This document shows, piece after piece, positions 45,311-57,063 of a stretch of DNA of 64,000 nucleotides; the stretch's first letter is position 1, and the number at the start of each line of letters is the position of its first letter. The DNA is taken from positions 62,001 through 126,000 of the forward strand of contig LNAC01000764.1 of the NCBI GenBank assembly GCA_002007465.1, given 5' to 3'. The notes below the pieces were generated by a model. The model had not been told where the DNA came from and ran no database searches. It was given only the letters and a program-made list of their open reading frames with translations. The translations under genes and the position numbers were made by a program. The stretch comes from Ailurus styani. Taxonomy: Eukaryota; Chordata; Mammalia; Carnivora; Ailuridae.

Positions 45311-45974
45311 AAAACTTGATTTAGAGATGAATACTTTTAGGTACCACCAGCTTTGCTAGATTTTGACTTCATTTAAAGTTTATTCACAAAGCGAAGGATT
45401 TCATTTTTAACCACAATCTCACAGTTGTCTCTTGATTAAAGACAAACAAAATAAAAACCATCCATAACAGATTGTAACTCTGTCTCAGATGAAACTTATT
45501 ACACCCAAGCGCTATATTCCTTTCGAGTTTGTGAAAGGATTTCTGCACATTGCTTTTCCCTCTCCCTCCATGTTACTGTTCCTTCTTTTTGGGGTTCACC
45601 CAAAGTGGGGCATTTCCTCAACATGGAACACAATAGTTGCATTAATATAACATATGTCACTTGATGTGATTGAGGAAGGTTTTTGAGGAACAGTAAGAAA
45701 CCAATAATTAGGCAAGGATTCTACGCTACAGAATTACATTTCCTATAAGTTCCAAAGAGCTATTTAAGTTTCCTCCATCTTTTTCAACCAATATTTGATC
45801 ATGAGATCTATAGACCATGTCTAGCTGCAGAAGCTATAAAGGGTCCTTTTTGACCACTCTTCACACTACTTTACTGGGTTTTAATGTTCTGCTAAAAGTG
45901 CAGGTATCCTACATGTGCAATTGCCCTTGGCAGTTATCTGCTGCAACTACCCCATGCATGGCTCCCCTCCTTAC
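45311..45974. other. Unique sequence
   Basis: Nothing recognised. Confidence 0.5.
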
Positions 45975-46090
45975 CATCCCTGATAAGGTCCAGTCTTATT
46001 GATCTGGGGCAGGCTGAGATTATGCATTTCTAACAGTCTCCCAGGTGATGCTAATGTTGTCGACCTGGGTACATATAGTAGCAAGTGGCT
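45975..46090 (-). repeat. MER5A-like DNA transposon fragment
   Basis: Antisense order: 'cttattgatctggggcaggc', 'attatgcatttctaacagtc', 'tcccaggtgatgctaatgtt'. Confidence 0.7.
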
Positions 46091-46489
46091 AGACAATTAT
46101 ATCACTTCAAATTCTACTTTTCACGATAACATTGAATGAATTCCAGTCCAGGGAAGGCTGGGAGGAAATTATTGTTCCACTTAACACATGGATACCTAAA
46201 GCAGCAGAGCTTCCAAAACTACACACAAGTCAGTAACAAACCAGGAAGAGGGCAGATGATGAAGCTGATGCTCTTTCCTCCACACCTGCACTTTCCCACA
46301 AAACTATCCTGTTTAAACACCTGACTCCTTTCATCATGATAAATATCTTTGCCCTCCTGCTCACATGAAATGTCAACCTCTGAGTTTCAACTGTTTCCTG
46401 GTGGGACTATTTCTGTTCTGGGTCTGTTTCTATCTGCACATGTCACTTGTATATTTTGGATCCACAGTCAATGTATTCCAGAAACCTGG

Positions 46490-46640
46490 ACTAGAGCAGG
46501 TCTCAAACACTAATGTGTAGGCAAGTCACCAGGAGATCTTGTCAAAAAGCAGATTCTGATTGAGTAGGTCTGGGTTGAGGTCTTACTTTCTGCATTTGTA
46601 ACAAACTCCTAGATGGTAATAATGCTACTTATCTTTGGAC
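46490..46640 (-). repeat. MER5A-like DNA transposon fragment
   Basis: Antisense order: 'gcaggtctcaaacactaatg', 'agtcaccaggagatcttgtc', 'gattctgattgagtaggtct', 'ctgcatttgtaacaaactcc'. Same orientation as the copy about 400 bases before it. Confidence 0.75.
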
Positions 46641-47160
46641 TCCGCTTTAAGGAACAAGAGTTGAGATTATTACCCACAAAACTTTCCCGCTTTTGATTTC
46701 TCTGCTCATGTTGACCCTTATGTCCGTAAAACTTATGATGCAAGCAAGAAGCAACCTGACTCCAAGTAAAACTCAAAATTTTATGTTTGAGAAACTTTCA
46801 AGAACTTGATCATACTTAGAAAGCATTGATTATTAAGGGGAAAAAAACCTCACGAACATATAAATTCTTGTGTCCTGCCTTTACATTAAAACATAAATCA
46901 CTCACCAATTTATAATTTTTTAAAACCCCATTAAAGATTCTCTGAAATTTCAACCCAGTATTTAATAACCCTTCCCAACCACATATAAACATTTTCCCTT
47001 GTGCAGTATTTTCTTCCTTCTACTACCTCCCCTCTACTCTTCCCTTGTTTTGATTTGGTATGATGGAGTCATCCTTAATGAGGCACACCGGACCATTTTC
47101 ATAGGACTGGAGCTCCTAATCGATGACTATAGAGAAGTTAATAAGGCAATGGAAAGACAA
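46641..47160. other. Unique sequence
   Basis: Nothing recognised. Confidence 0.5.
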
Positions 47161-47169
47161 AAGTTTCTG

Positions 47170-47338
47170 GGTTTTTTTTTTTAAGACTTTATTTGACAGA
47201 GAGAGAGAGAGAGAGAGAGATCACAAGTAGGCAGAGAGGCAGGCAGAGAAAGANGGTTTTTTTTTTTAAGACTTTATTTGACAGAGAGAGAGAGAGAGAG
47301 AGAGATCACAAGTAGGCAGAGAGGCAGGCAGAGAAAGA
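47170..47338. repeat. Exact 84-base duplication around a single N
   Basis: 47170-47253 and 47255-47338 are identical by eye, including the T11 run and the (GA)n length. A natural microsatellite-bearing duplication would be expected to differ, so an assembly overlap is likely. Confidence 0.92.
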
Positions 47339-47458
47339 GAGGTGGAAGTAGGTTTCCTGCTGAGCAGAGAGCCCTATGTGGGGCTCGATCCTAGGACCCT
47401 GGGATCATGACCTGAGCTGAAGGCAGAGGCTTAACCCACTAAGCCACCCAGGCACCCC
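47170..47458 (-). repeat. CAN-SINE with an internally duplicated part around one N
   Basis: Mustelid-type body ('tcacaagtaggcagagaggc', 'cctgctgagcagagagccct', 'cactaagccacccaggcacc'). Target-site duplication 'aagtttctg' at 47161-47169 and 47459-47467. The excess length comes from an exact 84-base repeat around the N at 47254. Confidence 0.95.
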
Positions 47459-47467
47459 AAGTTTCTG

Positions 47468-49638
47468 TTTTCTTTAGCTAAGGTATATTTCCCTTAGTCT
47501 GGCCACGCTGGTCTTTACATTCAGAGTTCTGATGTGCCTTGGAATCTGAAGACTCATTTTCATTCACCTTTGATGTACAGCAAAACTTGCCAAAAAAAAA
47601 AAGTTTCCTATTTCTATAAGAAATGTCATGACATTTTGCATTCTGCAGTGAATGCACAAGCTTGCAAGATTATGTTGATGTAATGGTGACTCTGCTATTG
47701 CATCCGGGAATTGAAATGATAGAAGAAAAATGCTAATACGTTCGCTAGATGAAATCAAGGAAAGATACTTATTTATAATTATGGATCTTTATTCTATTTT
47801 TCCCTTCTTGAATAATAATATACAGTATTTTCTAGTTACTTATGGTAAGGGATATTTTTGGAAAATTATTAGCAATGCAGATATGAACATCCCTGGGTAC
47901 ATTTTATTAGGGAGACTTTTAAGTATGTAATGACTTGTCTACAATACTTTATGAGATTTCATAAATGGGTCATTTGTCCAGAAAAGAAATTTAGTGTAGA
48001 ATGAACATAGAGTTATATTTGGATCTTAATTACACAGGCCAGAACCACTAGCAAAGTCATTAGACATAATAATTCCTAAGCTTCCCAGAAGAAAGGATTG
48101 ATCAGGGGAGACCTCAGTGGGTCCATTTTCCAACTTTAAGAGGTCTAAAATTTTACCCTAGTTTTTCTTAATAATTTATATGATGCAATGTCTGTGGTAA
48201 GATCTCAGAGAACTGTTAATTTCCAGATGGGAAACAGAGTCTGGGTCTACAGAGGCCCCACAAGCTTGGAAAATTAAAGCATACATGTGGATAAATCAGT
48301 CATAATGGAAATCATTTTAGACAAGGGTTTTCTTTAACCAACACTGTGCTGATGTTTTGTCCACTTAGCCCATATACTTCAATGTTTTAGTTACTGCATT
48401 ATTACTGACTGAGAAGAAATGGTATTATTTAAAGGCAACACATAAAGTGTATTAAATAACTATTACATGGGTTGAACTTTGTTTCCTTTTGATCTCCCCC
48501 CCCATTTCAACATTTTTTCCCCAATAGTACACATGCAAAATTAAATCCCCTTGACTTTGCTTAATATCTATTCTGCAATTCATCATTTGTCTCATTAACA
48601 CAAAGTTATAGGACATTTTGGGGCTCCAACTGGTAGCAACAACTAATATTTTTTCAACTCTTTTCTAATAGCAGTTGCACCTTTGGAGAAATAATGAGAA
48701 ACTAGTAACCATTGATTTAGCATCTAAACTTTTCAGGCATTCTTGGTCACCCACTAGGTAGCATTGGGAGCAATGGAGAAGGCAGGAAGGAGAGTGCTGG
48801 GAGGTGCTAAGAGCCTCCACACAGCCACAGGTGTGTCAAAAGGCACAGGAATAGGAACAGTCCAAGAACACCCTTCAAATCCCATTTCCATGATGCCTAC
48901 AGGACCCAGAATTGAGCCCTTTGGGTACATCCTCCTCCAGACTGGGATTCTATTTCAGTGAGTAGTATAGAAGCTTTATGTATTAGAAAATGAAGGAAGG
49001 ATAAGCTTGTAAAAAACAAACAAACAAACACTGGTATTTCCCATTAGGTCCTATTTTTCTCTTAGCTCCATACGGACTCTCAAAACTCAATTGTAGTCAA
49101 AGCATAAAGTCATCACCATTTTTAGGTGCAGTATGAGGCACTAGCTAAGTAATTTGGGGACAGTTCTAACACCAACTTATGAGGCTTAATGTATTGTATG
49201 TGAAATTGGAGGAAATCACTTTTATTTTCCCTTTAAGATTTATTCAAACCCATGCAATCAGAGTTTTATCTTATACTTTCAGAGACCGATGAGAAAATTT
49301 AATGAAAAATCCATAGCAGGATGCAGTCTTTCAAAATTCACCTGAGAAGAGGGATGAGATAAGGGGATATGGAACAAGATTTTCAAAATCTGATTTTTTT
49401 TTCATTAACAGACAAAATCAGTTCTGGCAAATGCCTAAACTTAGTCCTTTAACAAAGTACAAGGATCAATACTGTATGTGAAGAATATTAAGATTTTCTT
49501 TACCAAAATTTCACACTAAAGACAAAAGGAAATTTCAAATTAATGAAATATGTTGCCAAGAAAGAGATATAATGATTTTCAAAGAGTTTCTGTTGTCTCG
49601 GAATACTGTAGAGGTTGTGATATGGTTTTTAAAAGTAA
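47468..49638. other. Unique sequence, no genes seen
   Basis: About 2.2 kb without a recognised SINE, LINE or MIR; a short (caaa)n lies at about 49013-49030. No coding evidence. Confidence 0.5.
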
Positions 49639-49668
49639 GTGTGTGTGTGTGTGTGCACGTGCGCGCAC
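49639..49668. repeat. (GT)n then GC-alternating tract
   Basis: (gt)8 runs into 'gcacgtgcgcgcac', a fully alternating purine-pyrimidine stretch. Confidence 0.9.
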
Positions 49669-49789
49669 AAGCGTGCATCTAAGTAAGTACCTTGGAGGCA
49701 ATCGGTTAAGGTAAAGTACCCTAATCAGGTATTTTCCTCCAGACATGGCTATACCAATATATCAACCATCACTATCCAATAGCAGAGGA

Positions 49790-49864
49790 TTAGTTACAAG
49801 CAAATGAGATATTAGAAGTAATTCTTTATTGCTGAAATGAGAGGTGTTCAAGATATGTAGCTGG
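49790..49864. repeat. Diverged direct repeat, copy 1
   Basis: 'gagatattagaagtaattct', 'aaatgagaggtgttcaagat' and 'atgtagctgg' match 51555-51630 in order and length with roughly 85% agreement by eye. Surrounding sequence does not align obviously. Confidence 0.65.
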
Positions 49865-49869
49865 CTAAA

Positions 49870-50599
49870 GAGATTGTCCAGGGCTCGTCACCTTTTCATG
49901 AACAATGTATGAGAATCTATAGATTCTGGAAATCTTAGCTACTGAAGATCTTGAGAGCTGGGCTGAGGTCCACGGCTCTGATGGTACTATTACACACTGG
50001 ATGGACAACTCCATGGCCTGACCTGCTAAGAGGATTAGCTGTTCATAATGAACGTTTCCTGGAAGGTGTTTGTTGCAATGTCTGCAAATGGAGGAGCACC
50101 ACTAAGTCTAAAGGAGAAGACTAGATGACTATTTGTATGACTGTTCTCCAATGGATGTTAGTATGTGTGACAGATGTCAGCCTGAGAACTGCTTATATTT
50201 GTAGCATAGAGTTTGATACAGCTGTGCGATATCAGTAGAACTTCTTCACCTCTATCTTTCACCCCTACCAGAAGCTAATAGTACTTGACAAGGGAACTTG
50301 ATTGTTGATGGAGCTGAAAGTTATGGGCAGAAACACAGTAACAAAGGTGGAGCAGTGTACTGGAGAGACTAACTCAGGAGTGGGCCTGAGATAGCTGGTG
50401 TTCCCCCAGTACAGCCAAAGAATGAGAAAAAAAAAAAAAAAAGAAAAGAAAAAGAAAAAGAAAAGAATGAGAAGACTAGAGAAGAACCAACCCGGACCAA
50501 GACAGAAAACAAATGGGCCAGATGTTAATATCCCCAGTTCCGAGGCTGCTCCTGTGTTCGTTTCCTTAGCTCAGCGAGTCTTGGCTAGCGCTCTAAGAC
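49870..50599. other. Unique sequence with an A-rich tract
   Basis: An (A)n/(aaaag)n tract lies at 50427-50466. No repeat family or exon recognised. Confidence 0.5.
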
Positions 50600-50970
50600 A
50601 CTGCTGATGCTCCACCCACTGCCCCTTGAAGTTCACGTTCCCATGCCCACCAGTGCTTTCTTGTTGCTAGCCCCTGGGACTCTCTGGCCATGGATGGGTG
50701 AAGAAAGGAAGGTGATAATATCAGGTGGTACGGTTCTGAGATGCGCCCCATGCAGTCTATCAGAGGCTCTCATGGGATTGAACCCTTGTTGACCACAACA
50801 GTAATCTGTTCAACAATGCACCTGTGTTGGCTTTCTGCTCTCCCCTTTCTTACTTCCCCATTCTCCTGTCAGTCAGTAGGTCCTAGCATCGCCTCCAAAA
50901 TTAATTACATGTACTCAGCTAGTTACCATGTGTGTTTTGGGGAAAACCGAGCCTCTGATATATGTTCATA
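50600..50970 (+). repeat. Ancient interspersed repeat, family shared with 35.3, 42.4 and 52.9 kb
   Basis: The order 'cacctgtgttggctttctgc', 'tcctgtcagtcagtaggtcc', 'cgcctccaaaattaattaca', 'tgtactcagctagttaccat', 'gtgtgttttggggaaaaccg' matches a common ancient repeat ending. It is the fullest of the four copies here. Confidence 0.5.
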
Positions 50971-51441
50971 TTAGGTACACATGCTCGTATTAGTGCCCAT
51001 ATTAAGCACACATTCTAAATAAACCATCTTAATTCTCCCAGAGACATGAATGAATAGTCCCTTCTCTTTATTGCTATTCCTGCATTCTATTGCGATGTTG
51101 TCGTTCTCCTGCTTGGAAGAATTATAAACTACAGCATTGTGACTCCTGGAACTGCATATAATCACTATTCAAGAGGAAAGATGAACTGCAAAATAAAAAC
51201 CTTCCTTGCAACTTGATATACAGAAAATAAAGGCAAGGAAGTGGAGAAGTGAAATCTTAGGCAAGCTTGATGCTCAATCACAGTAATTTCACCATAAAAA
51301 TGATGAGGAAGAGCTTTGGGATATGTATCATAGTATCATTTGGTCCCGAGTAAAGGTTATTTTATTGCACTAAGCTTTGCAGATTGTCCATTTGCACACA
51401 GTTGATCTATATCCAACCAGAATTGGCTTCCATGGGAGCTT

Positions 51442-51472
51442 TAAAATAATAATAATAACAATAATAACAAAT
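51442..51472. repeat. (AAT)n-type simple repeat
   Basis: 'aaaataataataataacaat' and related triplets. Confidence 0.85.
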
Positions 51473-51554
51473 TGATTTTGTTATAGCTTTTTTTTTATCA
51501 GTTGTAGTTAAGGAAAGGCAGAGAAGAAAAGAGGCTCAATGTATTAATACTTGG

Positions 51555-51630
51555 TTAGCTAACGAGCAAAAGAGATATTAGAAATCATTCTTCATTGGTG
51601 AAATGAGTGGGGTTCAAGATATGTAGTTGG
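51555..51630. repeat. Diverged direct repeat, copy 2
   Basis: 'gagatattagaaatcattct', 'aaatgagtggggttcaagat' and 'atgtagttgg', paired with 49790-49864. Confidence 0.65.
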
Positions 51631-52884
51631 AATTGAAGCTCAGGAATAAAACTCCCCTGGCCTGATGATCTGGAGACAACTGTTTACTGTGCGACCACAG
51701 AGATTTCCCTGAAGCTATTAGAACAGATAAAATGACACCACTTTCACAAACCAACTTGCTTCACCTTTTAAGAAATTCTCTCCAGATTTCCTTTGCCAGA
51801 CCTGCTCAAAGATAAATAGAAACAGGACTCTCAGACAAATATTTACAGGTCTCGGCACCACAGAGCTCTCTCCTTTCTGTAATGTTTTGTATATTTCTAT
51901 GGAGGCACACTCGCGGCTGCTGAAAGATGTCATCTCTGGAGGAGAAGGGCCAGAGGTCATCTTTAATGTGGTTTTATTCCACTGATCTCAGTGGCTGAAC
52001 AGGAGGGAGAGCTTTCATTTAGTGAGGTCTTTGCTCCAATTCACTTCTTCGGGTATCTTCCTGTGCTTTGCCCCTTCCCCGTTTAAGGTCAAAAGTGAGA
52101 TGAGAAGATGTGGCTTGCATGGAAGAGTGGATAAAAAAGAGAAACTTCAAAAAGCAAAGGACTGTTAGAAAAACATGTGTTTTTATTTTATGAAGTCTAG
52201 GACAAACCTCCGACGGCTAGCAAATACTACCAAGGCTATGAGCTATAATCAGATAAATGCTGTCAAATACTCTAAGGACTTCCACTCTGCACAGCCAGAC
52301 CCTGTCATCTGCCCAGACCAGGAGGTTAAGCTGAGGTTCACAAAGGACTCTGTAGAAGAAAGCATTTGTGTCCAAATCATACAGTCCTCACGAGGACATT
52401 CTTTCTAGGGCATTGCAGAGTTGATTTTTTTTTAATTCCCTTAAAATAAGTTTCTGGTTCCATATTCATGAGATCCTTGAAATCTAACATAATTTCTGCC
52501 CATTTCTTGACTCATTTTGCCTAGGAATTTTTTTAAAAATCAGCAAAATTCAATGACTACACTGGGTTCTATTTCTTAATGGAATATTTGGAAGTATGAC
52601 TGTTCTGAAACTAGATTTTTGGGATGGAACTTTTCTTAAGCTAGATTTCTCACTGGGCTGAGAGATCTTTGGATCTTGCTGTCACTCAGAGATGCTGAGG
52701 AAACAACGTCATGCCTCTCTGGTCCTCCGTTTCTTAATTTCTGTGCCTTAGGTAAGATCACATTCCCAGACACGGGGAGGCACTCTGCCTCTAGGGAATG
52801 CCTTTTTAATCACCAACTGCCACTCCAGCTATCTCTGACCTCCTCAGTGCCGTCCTAAAAGTCAAAGGCCCACAAACGCAATAT
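51631..52884. other. Unique sequence, no genes seen
   Basis: No repeat recognised. The open frame at 52175-52408 (77 codons) has no known domain and no convincing start context. Confidence 0.5.
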
Positions 52885-53150
52885 GTCTCTGGTTGGGTTT
52901 CCCCAAAAGCAGACACTGAAATTACGATTTTGGAAAAAGGATATTATGCGGGCGATGATTTCAGAAAGCACTGTGAGGAGGAAGAAGAATGGGGCGTGGC
53001 AGAGAGGAAAGCCAGTGAGTGAGCACAGCGCACCTTAAGGATGGGTTTCCACTGTGGATAACTGGGGCTCCACCTTGCTGGGCGTGCTCTGAGGAACTGG
53101 GCAGAGCACAACTTAGAGTCTTCTACGGAGGAGTGAATTAGAGAGGATAT
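52885..53150 (-). repeat. Ancient interspersed repeat, family shared with 35.3, 42.4 and 50.6 kb
   Basis: It begins 'ggttgggtttccccaaaagc' then 'agacactgaaattacgattt', the inverse of the 3' ends of the plus copies. It continues 'gatttcagaaagcactgtga' and 'ctccaccttgctgggcgtgc'. Confidence 0.5.
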
Positions 53151-53539
53151 TTACCTACTAATTCTCATGCTGACTGGCTAACTCTCTACGCTTCTGGCCT
53201 GTCTGTACTTGAGCAGGGCATACCCTCTTGGCTAGAGAACAGACACCTCTAGGCCTGATGGGCAGGGAATCTTTAGCAAGTACAGGAACGGGTAGGCTGG
53301 CGTCAAGGGTAAGGTGCTGACGGAATCTGCTACAGCCCGCTAGGAAGAGCAGGAGCCGGTACTCACATTCAGGCCCTTTGGCTCCGGTCCTTGGCCTCTG
53401 AAGGGGCAAATCACCTATGCTGACAACTGCGTGGGCTCCAAAAGTACTAAGGGGGAAAAAGAGCCTTGCTCAATCTCCCTCCCAGGGTTTCTCTGCCAAC
53501 CAGTCTTGTCTGCCTGGTACAAGGGAAGGATCCTGAGCC
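53151..53539. other. Unique sequence
   Basis: Slightly CpG-richer than its surroundings but no island; nothing recognised. Confidence 0.45.
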
Positions 53540-54290
53540 ATTGTCTTGTTCGGTTTAATTCGAGATTCAACACATCCCATGATTTATAAGAGGCCCGGGA
53601 TACTTAATGAGCTTGATCTTCGCCTTGAGCTAACTGCATCTCCCTGTGCTCAGCTGCTATCGATTAAAAATAAACACTGGTTTTGTTTATCCTGGACAAT
53701 TTGTTTGTCTTCTCCACAAATGTTCCATTAGCTATCAGACTCATTTTTTAGTTCAATTGCCAGTACTAGTAAAGTTTGTGTAAGTGCAAAATGATACATG
53801 CCTGCCATTTGCTTTCAAGTTGAAAGCATTTAAAAAACATTTTAAGTACAACTTTTCATCTTTTAATTAAAAAATAAAACCCAGTTCGATCTTATTACTC
53901 TATAACATTTCACCAGTAAAAGACATTCCCCAAGGACTCTAAAAAAAGAACAAATATATTATTATAATACGATTAATCCATATGAAAGATTCTCTTATTA
54001 AAGAAGGTCAGTGAGGCTCATTTGATAGCATGCTTAGAGCTGAGCCAGGAGATCAAAGGTTGTCATTATTTGACATTTATAGACCTGGCAGCAGAATATG
54101 ATGAAGTATTTGACTGAGCAAACTGGACATGACCTAATGGCCCAATAAAACAATGCTGGACACTTGCACTGAGCATTGCAATCACTCCGTCACCTTATCC
54201 TCATATTACATTGCAGGTGATTCAAATGTAAATGACAACTGTAACATCAAAGGACTTCATGGGTTCCATGAGAATAAGATGACCTAATGG
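53540..54290. other. Repeat-poor block, candidate conserved non-coding region
   Basis: No repeats recognised. Words include 'gctgctatcgattaaaaata' (53650), 'tcatcttttaattaaaaaat' (53857) and 'tacgattaatccatatgaaa' (53968). 'tcttttaattaa' is shared with the 26.1 kb block. Enhancer role is inference. Confidence 0.38.
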
Positions 54291-54419
54291 TTGCAGCTTC
54301 AGAGAAGCTGGGTATGGCAGTGAGCTCTCAGGGCCAGAGGGGACCACCCTTTCCTCTCAAAAGTCCCTAACCCCATATTCTCTTGCATCGCCAGATATTT
54401 CTATTCATTTATTTGGCTA

Positions 54420-54800
54420 GTCATCATGTACTGACTGAGACTTTATTGTATGCCAGACACTGAGAAGTGCTGATGTTATTTTGGTGAGCAAAAGCAGGCA
54501 GGTCCCTACACTCAACAACTTCAAAATCTGGCAGGAAAAGACAATTAAGTGAAAGAAGCACATCAGTGTGAAAGTGCACCTGTAAGAGTTATGGGGCAGA
54601 ACTGCAAGACAAGAGAGCATACAGTTGGGCCATTTGACCTGATTATGAAGGTCAGGGTAGGAAGATTTCCCTGAGGCAATGACATGTGAGCTAAGAATCA
54701 TAAGATGAGGAGAAATTAACTAGACAAGAAGTGTTAGGAATACATTCCCAGGGCAGGGAATGCATGTACAAAGGCCCTGTGCTGAGGAGCAGTACAGTGT
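54420..54800 (-). repeat. LINE-2 3' fragment
   Basis: Antisense L2 order: 'actttattgtatgccagaca', 'caggtccctacactcaacaa', 'atttccctgaggcaatgaca', 'tgtgagctaagaatcataag', 'tacaaaggccctgtgctgag'. Confidence 0.75.
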
Positions 54801-55573
54801 TGAAGACAGAGCCGGAGTGCAGACTCTAAGAGAAGCACAGCAGCGGATGAGACCAGAAAAACTTAATTGGGGATTTTTGCTTTTATCTGGAGTAGCACCT
54901 TATTGGGGAGTATCTTCCTATCACTGCTGGAGGCTGCCCCACATTGATCTGCTGATGTGATTGCATGTCCCCCTTGTGCAATATGAGATGTTTGAGGGTT
55001 GACACAAAGACTTATTTGTTTTTGTCTCCTTTACACTTTACCACCATAATCAGTTTAATCTATTTTTTTATTTTATGGCAATAAAATTAATATACCATAG
55101 AATTCACCGCTCTCAAGTGTACAATTCAGTGGTTGTTAATATATTCACGACTTGTACATCCGTCAGCACTAATTCCATAACACTTTCATCATTCAAAACA
55201 AAAACAAAAACCTGGTGTTGATTAGCAGTCACTCACCATTCTCCTTTCTCCTCAGAACCTGGCAACCACTAATCTCCATTCTGTCTTTGGATCTGCCTGT
55301 TCTAGACATTTCATATGATGTAATCATAAAAGATGTGGCCTTTTTTGTCTAGATTCCTTCACTTAGGGTATTTCCAAGGTTCAACCATATGGTACCATGA
55401 ATTGGTACTTCATTCATTTTTGTGGCTGAATAATATCCCATTGCATGAATTTACCACATTTGGCATATCTGTTCATCAGCTGTTAGACATTTGGGTTGTT
55501 TCTACTTTTGGGCTATTATAAGTAGTGGTGTATTGATCATCATATACATGTATTTTTGTGAATACCTGTTTTC

Positions 55574-55686
55574 TTTTTTTCTATTATCATGTTCAGTTAG
55601 CCATTGTATCATTAGTTTTTGATACAGTGTTCAACGATTCACCAGTTGTGTATAACACCCAGTGTTCACCACAACACGTGCTTTTA
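55574..55686 (-). mobile_element. Short carnivore L1 3' UTR insertion inside the older L1
   Basis: 'catgttcagttagccattgt', 'atcattagtttttgatacag', 'gttcaacgattcaccagttg' and 'tgtataacacccagtgttca' are carnivore L1 3' UTR words with a T-rich start (its poly-A). The outer L1 resumes at 'gctcttggttaca'. A target-site duplication is not clear. Confidence 0.8.
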
Positions 55687-56098
55687 AGCTCTTGGTTACA
55701 CGTAGGATCAGAATTGCTGGGTCATGTGGTAACTCTGTGTGTAACTTTTTAAGGAACTTTTACTTGTTTTCTATCACAGCCTGTATCATTTTACATTTCC
55801 ACCAGCAATGTATAAGAGTTCCATTTTTTCCCCATATTCTTGCCAAAGCACTTGTTACTGTCCGCTTTTTTTGATTATAGACAGTCTAGGAGGTGTGAAA
55901 TGTAATCTCACTTTGGTTTTGATTTGAATTTTCCTGATGATGCTGAGCATTTTTTCGTGTGCTTATTGACCATTTGTCTATCTTTGGATAAATGTCTTTT
56001 CAAATTCTTTGTCCATTTTTAAAAATTGGATGGTTTGTCTTTTTGTTGTTGAATTGTAGTAATGAATACTAGAGCCCTTATAAGAGATACAAATTGCA

Positions 56099-56294
56099 GG
56101 GATGCCTGAATGGCTCGGTCAGTTGACTGTCTGCCTTCAGCTCAGGTCATGATCCCAGGGTTCTGGGATCAAGTCCTGTGTCAGGCTCCCTGCTCAGTCA
56201 GTAGCCTCCTTCTCCCTCTGCCTGCTGCTCCCACTGCTTTGTGCTCTCTCTCTCTCTCATTATGACAAATAAACAAATAAAATCTTTAAAAAAA
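56099..56294 (+). repeat. CAN-SINE inside the old L1
   Basis: 'gatgcctgaatggctcggtc', 'ctgccttcagctcaggtcat', 'ccctgctcagtcagtagcct', 'gacaaataaacaaataaaat' and A tail. The L1 word 'aaattgca' before and 'aaatgcaaat' after suggest a decayed target-site duplication. Older general carnivore subtype. Confidence 0.93.
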
Positions 56295-56859
56295 TGAAAT
56301 GCAAATATTTTCTCCCATTCTATGGGTTTCTCCCATTCTTTTCCATTTCTTGTCAGTGTTCTTTGATATATAAAACTTTATTTTTGATAAAGTCCAGTTT
56401 ATCTGTTTTTTCTTCTCTTTATTGTGCTTTTGATGTCATATTTAAGATACTCTTAACTAACCCAACATCACAAAGATTCACATCTGTTTCCTTCTAAGAG
56501 TTTTACGGTTTTAGCTCTTATGTTTAGGTCATAGATCTCTGTTGAGTTCCTCTTTTGTAGATTTGTGAGGTGGGGGTCCAAATTCTTTTTTTCTTTCTTT
56601 TTTTTTTTGCATGTGGCTATCTAGTTGACCCAACATCATTTGTTGAAAAGACTATTCTTTGTCCATTGAATCACCTTGTGTCTTTGTGAAAAAATTGAAT
56701 ATACATATGTAGTTATATATTTATATATAAGTATACTATACTTATATGCATAATTGAATATATACACACACATATCTATCTATACGTATCTTGGTTACTG
56801 TAACTTTGCAGTAAATATTAAAATTAGGAACTGCAAATCCTCTGATTTTGTTCTTTGTT

Positions 56860-57063
56860 TCTTTAAAGACTTATTTTATTTATTTATTTTGAGAGAAAGA
56901 GAGAGAGTGCACACAAGCAGGGGGGAGGGGCAGTGGGAGAGTATCTTGAGCAGACTCCCTGATGAGTGGGGAGACCAACACTGCTTGATCCCACAACCCT
57001 AAGATCATGACCTGAGCCAAAATCAAGTCAGACACTTAACCAACTGAGCCACCCCAGTGCTCC
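56860..57063 (-). repeat. CAN-SINE inside the old L1
   Basis: 'ttattttatttatttatttt', 'cacacaagcaggggggaggg', 'accaactgagccaccccagt'. The L1 word 'ctgatttt' occurs on both sides (about 56841 and 57063). Older subtype. Confidence 0.93.

Noticed and set aside
50427..50466. A-rich tract as a possible processed-pseudogene poly-A tail
   Set aside because: No mRNA-like body or target-site duplication could be found upstream; simple A/G-rich repeat is the better reading.
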